A stretch of 64,000 nucleotides of DNA, from the NCBI GenBank assembly GCA_964019335.1, contig OZ025718.1, positions 428,323 to 492,322 of the forward strand, in the 5' to 3' direction. The translations under genes and the position numbers were made by a program. The notes under the pieces were generated by a model, which did no database searches, was not told the DNA's origin, and worked only from the letters and a program-made list of their open reading frames with translations. Source of the DNA: Diplonema japonicum. Its lineage: Eukaryota > Euglenozoa > Diplonemea > Diplonemida > Diplonemidae. This document shows, in pieces, positions 39,455 through 51,140 of this stretch. How positions within the stretch are numbered: the stretch's first letter is position 1; each line of letters opens with the position of its first letter.

Positions 39455-42400
39455 CTAGTCAAATTCGTTGGCACTCTTTTTAATATCAATGATCCGCGAC
39501 TTGGAGCTGTGATGTGTTGCATGTTGTTGTTGGTGTTTACCTGACAGTCACTCCATTGTTGTCGTTGATCCACAAACAGAAGTGCAACGTCTGTGGGTCT
39601 GTCCTATTCAAAGTGATTGTGAAGACTGTCTTAGCAGAAGGCTCTAGGTGAATTGTACGGGGCTGCACTATGAAGTGCTTGTGGGGGTTGTAGTAAGCAG
39701 AGAAGGTCATTGGTGTGTGGAAAGTATTTGTAAACTGAACTGTCCATCTGTACGGATCGCTACTGGCAGTCACGTGGATGGCCTCAGGTATCTCATATGG
39801 ATTTGCTCCCTGTGGCATGCCTTGCACGATAAGTGTGTAGGGTTCATATAGGACGGAAGGTGTCACTCCATCATCCAGAATGGCATTTGCCCGGACGCGA
39901 ACCAGCTGGTCGGTGACAGGGCGCACTTTTAGCCCAAAGCCCATGGAGGTGTACGAGGTTGACACAGCTTCGCACATCCAATCACCCCCTCCCGCCTCTT
40001 TCCCAAGCCTCCCAGACCCTATACCTATCTTCATCTTCTGCAGCTTAGCTTGGTCGCCGCCACTTGACAGTGGGATGAAGAGCGTGGACGTCCCTCCAGT
40101 TGGCTTCCTCCCTACACTGACCATTGTGCAGCATTTGAAAACAATTTTCCACACCTCGCTTGGTACCATGCATTCTTGTGGGTAGAACAACACATGCACC
40201 ACGTGCTCACCTTCTTCAGGGAACCTGGTTTTGATCTGCAGTGTTTCTCCCGGGACCCGAAACCCGTGCGTTGTGTTCTGCCACTCTACAAATGATGTGG
40301 CTTCGTACCCATCTGCAGTGATTCGGACTTTCTTCAGCTTTCGTCGATGATTGCCCTGTCCTCTTTTGTACCACTGGATGTTGTCCTCAGACTCAGCAAT
40401 CCCAACACGCAGCCACCTGCAGCACTCTTCATGTTTAGCGCCATACAACGTAATGGTCCTATCAATTCCAAATGGGCGAGGCTGGATCTTGATCTGGAAG
40501 ATCATCCTCGGCACGCCCTCTTGGTCGCGGATATAAACGGGCACTGTGCGGGGCTTAATGCCAGGCCTGCCTTGGATGCCATCGCACAGCGACAGGAACT
40601 GCAAAGGGACCCTTAGGGTGTCATTGGCGTCAACGGGGATTTTGCTGTCTGTAAAGATTTTCCCTCTGCCGTCAGGCAACATCTGCGGTGGGGGTGGGTA
40701 GCCATAAGTGCTGCACATTTCTTTCCACACGGTGTGACTGTGCACGAAACCGAGCTCCGTTGTCTCAGGGTCATCGATGTCTCCCACAAACACGTACCCA
40801 ACACCGAAGGGGTTAACAACAGGGAGCTCGATAAGGGCGGCAGCGCCCATCATTACATCCACCTCTATCACATGAGTAAGGGAACCGTGCAGCTGCGCAT
40901 GGAGCATTTCTTGCTTTCGCTTTCCCCTACTCCTTCCGATGATCTTCAGGCGTTCTTCCAGGTCGTAATAGTCGGCTTTGTGGACCGTTTTCTTGTTCGA
41001 CACCACCACGGGGTTGGTGGTCGCGTGCTCTTTCAACAGTTGGTCCTTTGCATAATCCGCACGTGCTCTTCGGAGTGCCATAATTTCGGACTCATTCATC
41101 ATCTTCCTGTCGGCTTCGTCCAGGACGCCTCGGTGAATCACTATGCGGAATGAGCGCGGTGGTTTAACTTCGGAACGTGTGATAATGCACCCATAGCCCC
41201 GTCCCTTCACGTCACCATCAAGCAGAGAGCATATCACCCAGCACCCTGCCACCTGGTCCATAGCCCTGATCACAGCCTGTAGGTGAGTATTGCAATCGTC
41301 GCATGACGCAAGGGGCCACCCTGCCTTAAGCGCCGTGTCCGTACTCTCGCACTTGAAGTGAAATAATTCTTGCTTCTCAGCGTTTCTTGACCCAACCGGG
41401 GGGTTCACTGTCGGCTTTTTAATAGGTTCATCATCCAGTTTCTCTTCTTCTACTTTATGTAAGTCAATCACATCTTCCATCTTCTTTGCATAGACCTTGT
41501 GTCGTTTCCTTTTCTTTGGCATGTCAATTTCTTGCGGGGTGCCTTGCCCCGCCAGCCCCTGGTTAATAACTTGATAAACGAGGACGCCTTTCTGCTGTGG
41601 GTATTGCGTGTAGACTGGAACGTCTGAGGAAGGGAGCTCTTGGTCAAAGTTACTTCCCACAGCATCAAGCACAACAAGCTCCCCTATGTGGCTAGATACT
41701 GGTGTCTCTGGTTCTCTGTGCAGTTGGAATAGTGGCAGCTCAGTAGTGCCCCACAAGAAGTGAGTCTCAGCATCCCATATATCAATATGCAGGCGCCCAT
41801 CACGGAGGTATGAGGCTAAGTGTTTGGCGAGTTGGTTGCTCATCTTCGACAGTTTAACCTCAAACTCTATCGTCACCCCTTCGCTTTTTTGGCTGCGCAG
41901 TATGTTGATCGCCTTCCCGGTGCTACTTTTGAAGTCGGGTGACGAATTCTTTGTAGCAACAGGTGAACGCAAGGAACCCACTTCCCTAAAATCACAGGTG
42001 AAAAACAATTGCCTCGGGCAGTCAGAACACGGTTTTGCAATGGCCTGAAACTCCAACGTCACGTTGCTGTCGATAAGGCGGCTGCCGTCAGGGCTCACAC
42101 TTGGTACTTTTGTGAAGTTTTGCGTCCTGAGCATCTTGTAATCGTCTTGCTGCAGTGAGACAGAATGCTCTGCAAGTAGCACTTCTGGCTCGACCGCTAT
42201 AACTTGGACTTCCCTCGCCAAAGGTGGGTACTCTTGCTCTCTGTGCCTTGGGATCGAATAATTGCATCTGTTTCCACAACTACCGTTACAGTACGATTTG
42301 TGCCTGTATGTTCCCTTGACACGTGGTTCCTTGTACTGAGGAATGGGTTCAAAATCCTCTGAAACCTCACTAGGTGCAATGTGTTTATTGTCATTCAGAT

Positions 42401-45400
42401 GCTTAATTGTTGGTGTGGGTGTTGGGGTATGTACAGGGACTGTAGGAGAATGTCGGACATCGTGAGGACGCGGGTGCTTAGCTTTCGGCTGACGTGGTAG
42501 GCCCGTAACAGTAGCCATGTATTCAAGGAGCATGTGAGACTGCAAAACATCTGCATCAGCAAGCTTACTCTTCACCTTGTCGGTGACAACCAACCCGTTG
42601 GTGGAGGTGAAGGGCCCCTTCAGAGCATTACTTTTGATGATCTCCTTTGTGGCGACAGTGTCGGCACCAAACGGAGACGGGAGATGGAGATGCCACCCTA
42701 AAGCTACGGTAGTGCGTACTTTGCCATTTTGCAAAGTGCCAACCACATGCATCACAACACCTGTCCTGGGGTGTAAAGGGAGCTGAAATGTTGCCTGTTT
42801 CTCGGTTGCGTACTTCTTCTCCTTTTTTCTGCCGTACCGCGCGTCGAGCTGCAAGGGACACACAAGTACATCAGTGAGACAGGCAGCTGTATTGTGTCCG
42901 AAGACTTCCAGTCTTAAGTTTTCGCAGGTCACATCCGAAGTGTTCCACTCCGCCATGTACTTGCCGCACACGTCACCCAGCATGTCATCAGGCAGAACAA
43001 CGGTGACGTCACTAACTATGAACTTGAACTTCGGACAGTCACTGGTGAGCTTGTCATTGATATTCACAAGCCCTGCAACGGGTGACTTGTACCTGTCGAC
43101 CAACAACGGAGCTAGGCGTTTGTGCACAGCGGCACTTTTATAGGCCTCAACTGTAAGGGAAATTGATTGAGGTGGTGATATTTCTTTTATGTAGCTCTTC
43201 CACATGGAGGGTGCTCCTACCAGAGTAACATCTGGCGACCCTTGATAGAGATTCAGGTGGTGCGTTCCTTGCGTTAATAGAAAGTAAGACCATCCAGCTA
43301 CCACACCAAACTGTGTACCCACTCGGGGTAAACTGATGCTGATAGCAATTACAACACGGCCTGTTGGTGCACACAAGAGCAACTCTTGCAAAGTATCCAA
43401 ACGCATTCTCTTCACATTCCCTCCAAGTGGCTTTTTCTCGTTAATGCTGACCATCCGTATGTTCAGCAAGCCGCCAGAAGGCATGCTCTTCAGAGCCATT
43501 TCCTTGAATCTCAGCCTATAGTAATCATGCGTCTCACTTGGTTTCGGGCTTTTTTCCGCGACAGTGCATGCTTCGGTGAATACGGCCCACCATTTTGACA
43601 CAAGCTTGAAAGGTGCCCTTCTCCGCACAGTATGGTGTTCCCTTGGTCGCAAGGGTGAAACCGGCGACTTAATCGTTGCAAGCATCTCTGCCCCACCAGC
43701 ACGAAAGGTGGGTGCATACTGGTGCGATCGCACCTCTATCGGGTCACTATCACTAGTTGCTGAGGAGGCCGACTCGGAATGGATAGGTGGTGACTTACGT
43801 TCGGCTGTCTGCCTCACGTGCTCAGGTGTGCCAGGCTCCTCTTTTCTCAGCTCTTTCTTCAGAGCTTCGTGCTCTTTATGCTTCTTGTCTACATGACGGG
43901 GCTCATCTTTAGTTGAGGTGTCCTTGGATATAGGTTTGACCCCAGGTGATTGACCTTTTTTGATGTCGAGTTGCGCGGTTGAAGGCTCGTTGTTTGTGGA
44001 CTCGTCCCCAGAAGGTGTACCTAGCATTACTTGAACGGGCTTACTGTCAGTAGGACTCTTGCGGCTTTCAAGAGTACTCTTTTCCGCTGACCGTGAAGGT
44101 CCATGCACTTCGGTGGCGGTTGGCTCACGTTTCTCAGAGGGGTCGCGCTGCGCAGAAGCTGTGTGCTCACGTTGTGAAGAAGCCGATTCACGTTGCTCGG
44201 AGGCAACTGGGTCGCGCTGCTCGGCAGCAGTAGATCGTTGTTCGGTGGTTTCCTTTTTCTGGTCTGTTATTGGCTTGATATCAGCATCAATCCCTTTGGG
44301 CTTTGGTGATCTTGTAGGCTCAGCTCTTACCTCTTTTACTTCGTCATCTCTGTTCCTGAAAGGCTCTCCAACGTGGTCGGGCTTGTCAGTCGGTGACTCC
44401 ACCTGATTCTGCTTGGTTGTGGGTGCAGACGATGAGAGGGGTTCAGAATCAAAGTCTGATTTGGTTAATTTGTTTTCGGTTGAGCTACGAGTTTCAGATG
44501 TTCCAGTTGTACTTGACGCGGTTGAACTACTACCGGAAGTGCTGCTCACAGTGGAGCTGCTCGTCCCAGAGCTTATTCTCGAACTAGTACCTGTGGAACC
44601 ACTTCCTGTACTTGATCCTGTACTTGTGTGTGTGCTGGAGCTGTACCCAGATCTCGACCCTGTTGCCGAGCTCTTGCTGCTAGACCAGGTGCCTGTTGCT
44701 GAATTCGTAGTTGAAGACTCCGAACCCGTGCCCGATGTATCCGTCCCCGTTTCTGTTCCTGTACTACCTGATCCCGTGCTGCTTGTCTCCGTGCTACCTG
44801 AGCTTATTGTACCTGTTGTACTTGTACCGGTTCTCGACGACCTTGTCCTTGACGCACTTGTCACAGTACCTGAAGTACTAGTGTATGTGCCTGTTCCTGA
44901 GGTACTTGTGCCTGTCCGCGATGTGCTTGTTCGTGAGGTACTTGTGCCCGTTCTCGATGTGCCTGTTCTTGATACACTTGTCGAGGTTCCCGTGCCTGTT
45001 TGTGACGTATCCATGCCCGTACCTGTCCGTGAGGTACCCGTTCTCGATGTGCTGGTGCCCGTTCTTGATGCACTTGTCTCTGTATTTGTATCTGTCCTCG
45101 AAGTACCAGTTCCTGATGTACCACTTTGTGATGTGCTTGTGCCTGTGCGTGTTTCGGTTCCAGATGTTCCAGTACCAGTTCTTGATGACTCAGTTCCTGT
45201 TCCGGTTGTTGTTCTTGATGTTCCCGTGTGTGTGGCAGAGGTTCGTGTTCTGGATGATGTTCCTGTCTCAGTTCCTGTGCCTGTTTCCGTTCCAGTTCTA
45301 CTTCCAGAAGATCTGCTCACCTCTGTGGCGGTTCCAGTGCTTGTGTCTGAACCAGTACTTTCGCTTCTGGTCGTGGAATTGCTTGTACGCGTGCTACTCC

Positions 45401-45614
45401 GACTGCTTCCTGTCTCCGTCCGACTGCTTCCTGTCTCCGTCCGACTGCTGCCTGTCCCCGTCTGACTGCTGCCTGTACGACTGCTTGTCCCCGTCCGACT
45501 GCTGTCTGTACTTCCATTACTAGTGCTGCTCCCTGTCCTGCTTCCAGTCCGACTTGAGACTTCGGACTCTGTCCCAGAACCCGTTGTTTCGGAAGCAGAA
45601 CTGCGGGAGCTCAT
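39455..45614 (-). CDS. NPHP4: Nephrocystin-4 (NPHP4) with long Ser/Thr/Gly N-terminal extension
   Basis: Exon 1 is 45614-39541. A 34-nt intron (39540-39507, GTAAAC...CACAG) leads to a 52-nt last exon ending at 39455. Together they make 2041 residues, and the lengths sum to whole codons. Residues 1 to about 390 are almost only Ser, Thr, Gly, Arg (SRTGTSTSRTGTS), followed by 250 residues of charged, disordered sequence. From about residue 640 the sequence follows NPHP4: RVGTQFGVVAGWSYFL and HLNLYQGSPDVTLVG (the yeast-tail-like LYHGTP block), NVTLEFQAIAKPCSDCPRQL with FFTCDFREVG, then RDGRLHIDIWDAETHFLWGT. The C-terminal Ig-like/MSP-type repeats end at CLWINDNNGVTV. NPHP4 builds the ciliary transition zone, so the organism is flagellated. 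The ATG lies 9 nt after CATACAACAG. Confidence 0.88.
44480..45611 (-). repeat. Coding Ser/Thr/Gly repeat of the NPHP4 N-terminus
   Basis: Degenerate 9-18 bp units on the plus strand (TGTTCCTG, CTTGTGCC, GATGTGC types) encode SRTGTS, SGTGT and TETGSSR repeats. The near-absence of other residues over 390 codons suggests slippage-driven growth. Confidence 0.8.
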
Positions 45615-45968
45615 AAGAACATCCTGTTGTATGATGTGATTTGATGAAGTAGAATAGGTAAAATAAATAACAGGTGGTCAACTTTCACCGAATTTGCCAT
45701 TTGTCTACCAAGGCACGGTTCGTGAGATGTACGACTGAACACAGCGTACCTGCAAGAAACGTTGATGGCCAGGTGCATGCCGTCACCAGGAAGTCCATAT
45801 GCACAACGTGACTAAGAAAATGAGTCAAACACACCTATAAGTATTTGCATGGTGTTGCTGAGATACAACACCACCTACACTAGCATCTGTTCACACACAA
45901 AGTCGTTGGTGGGGTTCAGCTTCCCGCTTTGGTTGGCTAGAAGTGAGGGGAGGGGCATGCAAAGCGGC
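45615..45968. other. Intergenic between NPHP4 and PEX11-like gene
   Basis: About 350 bp of ordinary sequence. The minus strand has an acceptor-like CATACAACAG at 45624, immediately upstream of the NPHP4 start. Nothing else is recognised. Confidence 0.5.
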
Positions 45969-46712
45969 TCATAACGTCTTGCAAATGTCAGAGATGGTCA
46001 TGACGGTAGGAATCATTCCGCACATGGCCTTCGTCCAGGGACCGAGGGTGATTCCGTTCACGGTTGTCAGCTCAACAAGAGAGTGGAGGGGTTTCAGGAA
46101 CGAAGCCTCAGGGTTCTGCAGAAGCTTGATAGTTCCTTGTTGGGGCATGCTGCCCCATGCCATGATGAACCACAGGAAGGCCTGAAGGAACTTCTTAAGA
46201 ATGCCCTGGACCTCCTGCTCCTTTTCAGCGGAGTCGGGCTTCTTTTTCAGCTTTGCCAGCTTCAGAATGTAGGTAAGCTGTTCGAAAACGAGGGAGTAGA
46301 ACCAAAAGTAAACGCAACGGGGCCCATACTCGGCCTTCCTCTCGGCAGAAACGTCCCTTGCCATAACACCATTCCCAGCATACACTGCAATGTTCTCCAT
46401 AGGCAAGAAGATAGCAGTGAAGACCCACGACAATAGGTTGGTAACTGACTCAGGAGTCCCATCAGTCTTGGGGGGCGCGCCCTTTGTGAGCATGCTGAAC
46501 AGTGATGTCAGCCTTGTCGTGGACCTGTAAGTGCCAGCCATGCCAGCCAAAGCCTCTAGAGACTTCTTCAACTCAGTGTTGCCCGTCTTTTCGACCACAG
46601 GCATCAGTGCGCCAGGCAGGAACTGAATAACACCCATCAGCTGGTCTCTGTGTGCAGTGGAAGTGAGCATCTTGTTCACCTTTGCGATACGACAGTCGGG
46701 GCACCCGCTCAT
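45969..46712 (-). CDS. PEX11-like peroxisomal membrane protein
   Basis: Single exon, 247 residues. The N-terminal amphipathic region AHRDQLMGVIQFLPGAL is typical of PEX11, which drives peroxisome elongation and division. TYRSTTRLTSLFSML corresponds to the SxxRKxxRL block. A hydrophobic WVFTAIFLPMENIAVYAG (in place of the YFLFDN core), then VYFWFYSLVFEQLTYILKL, and a C-terminal hydrophobic hairpin (GITLGPWTKAMCGMIPTVMT) follow. The first Cys-containing residues (MSGCPDCR) are unusual. A T-rich stretch ending ACTACACAG stops 22 nt before the ATG. The family is low in sequence identity, so this rests on pattern and topology. If the organism is euglenozoan it would be a glycosome/peroxisome protein. 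Confidence 0.6.
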   Translation of the reverse strand: MSGCPDCRIAKVNKMLTSTAHRDQLMGVIQFLPGALMPVVEKTGNTELKKSLEALAGMAGTYRSTTRLTSLFSMLTKGAPPKTDGTPESVTNLLSWVFTAIFLPMENIAVYAGNGVMARDVSAERKAEYGPRCVYFWFYSLVFEQLTYILKLAKLKKKPDSAEKEQEVQGILKKFLQAFLWFIMAWGSMPQQGTIKLLQNPEASFLKPLHSLVELTTVNGITLGPWTKAMCGMIPTVMTISDICKTL

Positions 46713-46734
46713 CTTATTGTTATTTTAAGTAGTG

Positions 46735-46775
46735 CTGTGTAGTTAAACAAAATGGAATGAACAAAGGAAAGTAGT
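46735..46775 (-). promoter_or_regulatory. Candidate (trans-)splice acceptor before PEX11-like gene
   Basis: The minus strand reads a pyrimidine-rich TTTGTTCATTCCATTTTG stretch, then TTTAACTACACAG ending at 46735, 22 nt before the ATG. It is one of the clearest acceptors of the array. Confidence 0.5.
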
Positions 46776-47057
46776 GCTGCAAAGGGAAAACCCCACAGTG
46801 GTGGAAGCCTCAGACACTTCAGGTCCAAGCAACTTGATGACCAATATACAAATGTTGCAACCAAGAAGTGAAAAAGCAAACGAAAGGGTTTCCAGAGGTG
46901 TATGCTGAAAGACCAAGTACACCCAAGGCAACTCCAGCCCTGAAACAAAACGACCCTTCTTCTTGTTCTCTATCTGTTTATACCTACCCAGTGTTGGGCA
47001 GTCCATCCTTCACTCTGTGTACTGCTTGCTTTTCAATACGTTCTTTACCGGTTCGGG

Positions 47058-47103
47058 TTTAACCTATGTATTCAAACCTCTTACCCCTTACTTGGTTTTT
47101 TTT
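47058..47103 (+). repeat. Left copy of 45-bp direct repeat flanking the repeat block
   Basis: TTTAACCTATGTATTCAAAC followed by CCTCTTACCCCTTACTTGG and a T run. A near-identical copy lies at 53633-53678. Confidence 0.8.
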
Positions 47104-47134
47104 AAAAAAATACGGGTCTGAGCAGTGTTGGTCA

Positions 47135-47240
47135 GTCCCGTCCCGTCCCCTAAAACGGAATACGGGCCTGGACGGGACTCACGGGACTCCACGGGACGGG
47201 ACTCGACGGGACTCACGGGACTCACGGGACTCTCCCCAAC
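47135..47240 (+). repeat. GGGACTC minisatellite
   Basis: Roughly ten degenerate ACGGGACTC units (GGACGGGACTCACGGGACTC and variants). Related GAGTCCCCT arrays lie at 48758-48835 and, in the other orientation, at 52168-52196 and 52806-52850. Confidence 0.75.
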
Positions 47241-47756
47241 ACTGTCATTATTTTTGATAGTTTTGCAACTTTTTTTTTTTTTTTTTTTTTTTTTTCTCTT
47301 TGGAAAAAAAAAAATGGGGAAAAAAAAAAGAGAAAAAAATCCTTGATTTTCTTTTTGACATACATGATGTGTTTACCTTTTTTTTTTTTCCTTCTTTTTT
47401 TCTTGTCTTCTCACATTTTATCGCACACCTAAGCCAAGCTGTTGTTTCTACTTTCCGCATCAAATGTTGTATTTGGATGTAATAGAAAAGGGGGGAAATA
47501 ATAAATAATATGTACAAGAGGAGGGTATGTTTATACAACCTGTGTAAACAGATCGGTTCCTTGCTTTCAGCACCATGCCCCTAATGTGCAATGTACAGCT
47601 CAACCCCTGCATTGCACTGCCTGTTTGTTGCACATATTTTCATGTTATCCCCCCCCCACCTGAAAATAATAGAAAGGAGATAAATATATGAGTTAAAGGA
47701 GGCTGGTGTTGGCAGCACCCTGCACAAGAACTGTCTACTTGATTACAGGGGGTGCA

Positions 47757-48060
47757 CCACAGCCGAGTTGTAGCTTCTTCTGCGTTCCGCGTCGTTTCCT
47801 TAATCACCACGGCCAGGATGTAGCTTCTTCTGCATTCCACATCATGCCCTTAATCACTGCAGCCAGGTTGTAACTTCTTGCATTCCATGTCATTTCCTTA
47901 ACCACCATGGCCAGGTTGTAGCTTCTTCTGTGTTCTGCATTGTGTCCTTAATCACCGTGGCCGAGTTGTAGCTTTTTGTGTTCCGTGTCATTTCCTTAAT
48001 CACGATGGCCGGACGGCCGGGTTGTAGCTTCTTCTGCGTTCTGTGTTGTGTCCTTAATGT
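47757..48060 (+). repeat. 50-bp tandem repeat, about six copies
   Basis: Each unit reads approximately GGCCGGGTTGTAGCTTCTTC, then TG(C/T)GTTC, CATG/TTGTGTCCTTAATCAC. Differences between copies are mostly C/T and G/A at CpG-like positions. Inverted single or double units recur at 49330-49420, 50,870-51,000 and 51,420-51,515. Confidence 0.8.
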
Positions 48061-48225
48061 GTGTGGTGTTCAGCTCAACCCCAGCCAGGGCGCCCCAGGT
48101 AACTAAGATTCTGTGCTTGTGTGGTTTGCTCAGTGATGACAGATGAGGAGGTCAACAGTGAACAACACATCTGATGTTTTTCTTATATTTTCATGTTATC
48201 CCCACCACCTGAAAAAGAAGATAAA

Positions 48226-48270
<45 letters not shown>

Positions 48271-48466
48271 TATATTGTGCACCAAGAGGTGCATTGTGAC
48301 ACCTGCTTTTCCCTGTGCAACATAGTGGTACATGTTATAAAACACGTGCTGTGTTGTGCACCCTGTGTTGCATACATCATGTGTGTCGAAAATTTGCGAT
48401 GTTGGGGTGGTTTGTGGGCCAGACCCCTCAGACCACCAGTCTGGCCAGCACTGCCCATCCCTTTTT

Positions 48467-48497
<31 letters not shown>

Positions 48498-49124
48498 GCT
48501 TTGTACTTTTCTTGCAAAGGCCTCTTTTTAATATTTTTTTCAAAGCAGGTCTCCAAACCCCCTGACATTTTTTTTAATTTTTTTTTTTTTTTTTTTTTTT
48601 TTAAATAGTCACAACAAGGTAGTATGAGCCTTGCCTCACATCCCACCCAAACCTAGGACCTCTTTTTTTGAACCTTTGAAACCAAAAGTGCCAGAAAAAT
48701 GCAAGCCCCAGCCTAAATTTGGGCCTTTGTGACACAAAAAACACAAAGAAATTTTTTGGTCCCAAGAGTCCCCTGAGTCCCCTCCAGACCCCTGAGTCCC
48801 ATGAGTCCCTCCAGTCCCCTGAGTCCCCTGAGCAGTGATGGGTGAATCCTAATTAGGACTAGACCGGACTGGACCAGACCAGACCGGATCTGGCGTGAAT
48901 TTCGACCCAATTATGCCAGACTGACCAGACTGACCAGACTGGACCGGACTGGACCAGACTGGACTGGACTGAACCAGACCGTACAAGATACAACACCACA
49001 ACACCACATCCCCCCTTTTTTTTGCTGCAGAGTTCAAACATATAAACAGATGTCTACAAGAAAAGATGTTACACAGGTACTGAGAGACGACGACAACAAC
49101 AAAAACAATGAGAAACGAAGAAGG

Positions 49125-49156
<32 letters not shown>

Positions 49157-49335
49157 CTTCTTTTTCAGGTGGTGGGGATAACATGAAAATATAAGAAAAA
49201 CATCAGATGTGTTGTTTGCTGTTGACCTCCTCATTGGTCATCACCAAGCAAACCACACGAGTGCAGAATCTTGGTTACCCAGGGCGCCCCAGCTAGGGTT
49301 GAGCTGAACCCCACACACATTAAGGACACAACACG
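48050..49335 (+). mobile_element. Non-autonomous repeat unit with 180-bp terminal inverted repeats, copy 1
   Basis: The left end (48056-48235: TCAGCTCAACCCC, GAGGAGGTCAACAGTGAACA, ACACATCTGATGTTTTTC) reappears inverted at 49150-49330, with about 900 bp between. The interior holds GCACC- and TCTGG-rich modules, two long T runs, and a GACTGGACC repeat (48860-48985). No protein is encoded. It resembles a MITE or foldback element. No target-site duplication is identified with confidence. Confidence 0.55.
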
Positions 49336-49690
49336 GAGCACAGAAGAAGCTACAACTCGGCTGCAGTGATTAAGGACACGATGCAGAATGCAGAAGAAGC
49401 TACAACCCGGCTGCAGTGCACCCCCTGTAATCAAGTAGACAGTTCTTGTGCAGGGCACTGCCAACACCAGCCTCCTTTAACTCTTGTATATTATTCCAAA
49501 GGTGGTGGGGATAGCATGAAAAAACATCAGATGTGTTGTTCACTGTTGACCTCCTCATCGGTCATCACCAGTAGCTCCTGAGTGGAAGAACATAATGCAG
49601 ATGCTCAGGGTGACAAACAGGCAGCAAACTACACCACACACATTAAAGACATGACACAGAATGCAGAAGAAGCTACAATTCAGTTGCAGT
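48180..49690 (+). repeat. Left arm of large imperfect inverted repeat
   Basis: Module order matches the reverse complement of 51140-52795, including the 50-bp units, the GACTGGACC block and the T/A runs. Divergence is clearly above zero but alignment by eye is continuous. Confidence 0.75.
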
Positions 49691-51140
49691 GCACCCCTGT
49701 AATCAAGCAGACAGTTCTTGTGCAGGGCACCACCAACACCAGCCTCTTTTAACTCATATATGTATCATTCAGGTGGTGGGGATAACATGGAAATATAAGA
49801 AGTACATCAGATGTGTTGTTTGCTGTTGACCTCCATGTTGGTCATCACCAGTAGCGCCCAAGTGGAGAACATAATGCAGATGCTCAGGGTGATGAATTGG
49901 CAGCAAACTGCATGAGCACAGAATCTTGGTTACCCCGGTTGCTACAGCTGGGGTTAAGCTGCACACATTAAGAACACAACACAGAACACAGAAGAAGCTA
50001 CAACTCAGCTGCAGTGCCCCCCTGTATCAAGTTAACAGTTCTTGTGCAGGCACTGCCAACACAACAAACAGGCATTTCCTCCATCCACTTGGCCAGTCAT
50101 CACCTGTAGCACCCTGAGTGGAAGAACAAATTGCAGATGCTCAGGGTGAGTAAACTACTTAGGGCACCAGCTGGGGTTGAGCTACACACCACATGCATTA
50201 AGGACACAACATGGAATGCAGAAGCAGCCAAGGTGCACCTGTCACTGGTCTCCTTTACCTCTTTCATGTTATTTGGTGGTGGGGATCACAGAAATATAAG
50301 AAGTACATCAGATGTGTTGTTTGCTGTTGACCTCCATGTTGGTCATCACCGGTTGTGCCTGAGTGGAGGAACGTATTGCAGATGCTCAGGGTGATGAACT
50401 GGCAGCAAACTACACAGGCCCAGAATCTTAGTTACCAGGGCCATGGCTGGTGTTGAGCTGCACACTGCACACATTAAGGACATGACACGGAATATTGTGC
50501 TGTCAGTGTTGTGGTGATATAGTCACCACTTTCAACCTTGATGATGCAAAGAGGAAAAAAAAAGGGGGGGGGGGGAAAACTAGTTTGACACTCCATTTGT
50601 TTGTGTGCATGAGCAGAATTTTACCTAATAAAATAGCTCATTACGCTGCCATCAACTAGTTTTAGTCTCGACAATAATATTGTTAAAACAAAAAAAAAAG
50701 TAAGGAATTCCCTGTTCCACCAAGTTCTGGTTCTGCCATTCTGCCAAGTTCCGACTTTCAGTTTGGTGGAAGGGAATGGAACGACCCAATCCTGCACAAG
50801 TAGAATCTTGGTTACCCAGGATGCCCCGGCTGGGGTTGAGCTGAACACCACACACATTAAGGACACAACACGGAACACAGAAGAAGCTACAACTCGGCTG
50901 TGGTGTACCCCCTGTAATCAAGTAGTCTTGTGCAGGTCCTTTAACTCATATATCTCTCACCACGGCCGGGTTGTAGCTTCTTCTGTGTTTCGCATCGATC
51001 ACCACAGCCGGGTTGTATTACATCCAAATACAACATTTCCAGACATTTGTACATACCTGCAGCTGCAGTGCACCGGAGTAGATAGGTGCAAATGGCTTGA
51101 TGGAGCTGTGCATGTCTGTGGTATGAAGAAGAAGAATGAC
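49650..51140. repeat. Spacer of inverted repeat made of recurring 350-400 bp modules
   Basis: Modules beginning GGTGGTGGGGATAACATG / ACATCAGATGTGTTG / CTGTTGACCTCC / CAGATGCTCAGGGTGA recur at about 49,500, 49,770 and 50,270 in the plus orientation. The 50,510-50,760 stretch is unique. No ORF is protein-like. Confidence 0.6.

Noticed and set aside
46713-47057. Additional small minus-strand gene (79-87 residues) upstream of the PEX11-like gene
   Set aside because: The frames overlap the likely 5' leader and acceptor of that gene and show no domain.
47757-48060. CRISPR-like array
   Set aside because: Units are adjacent degenerate tandem repeats without unique spacers, in a eukaryotic context.
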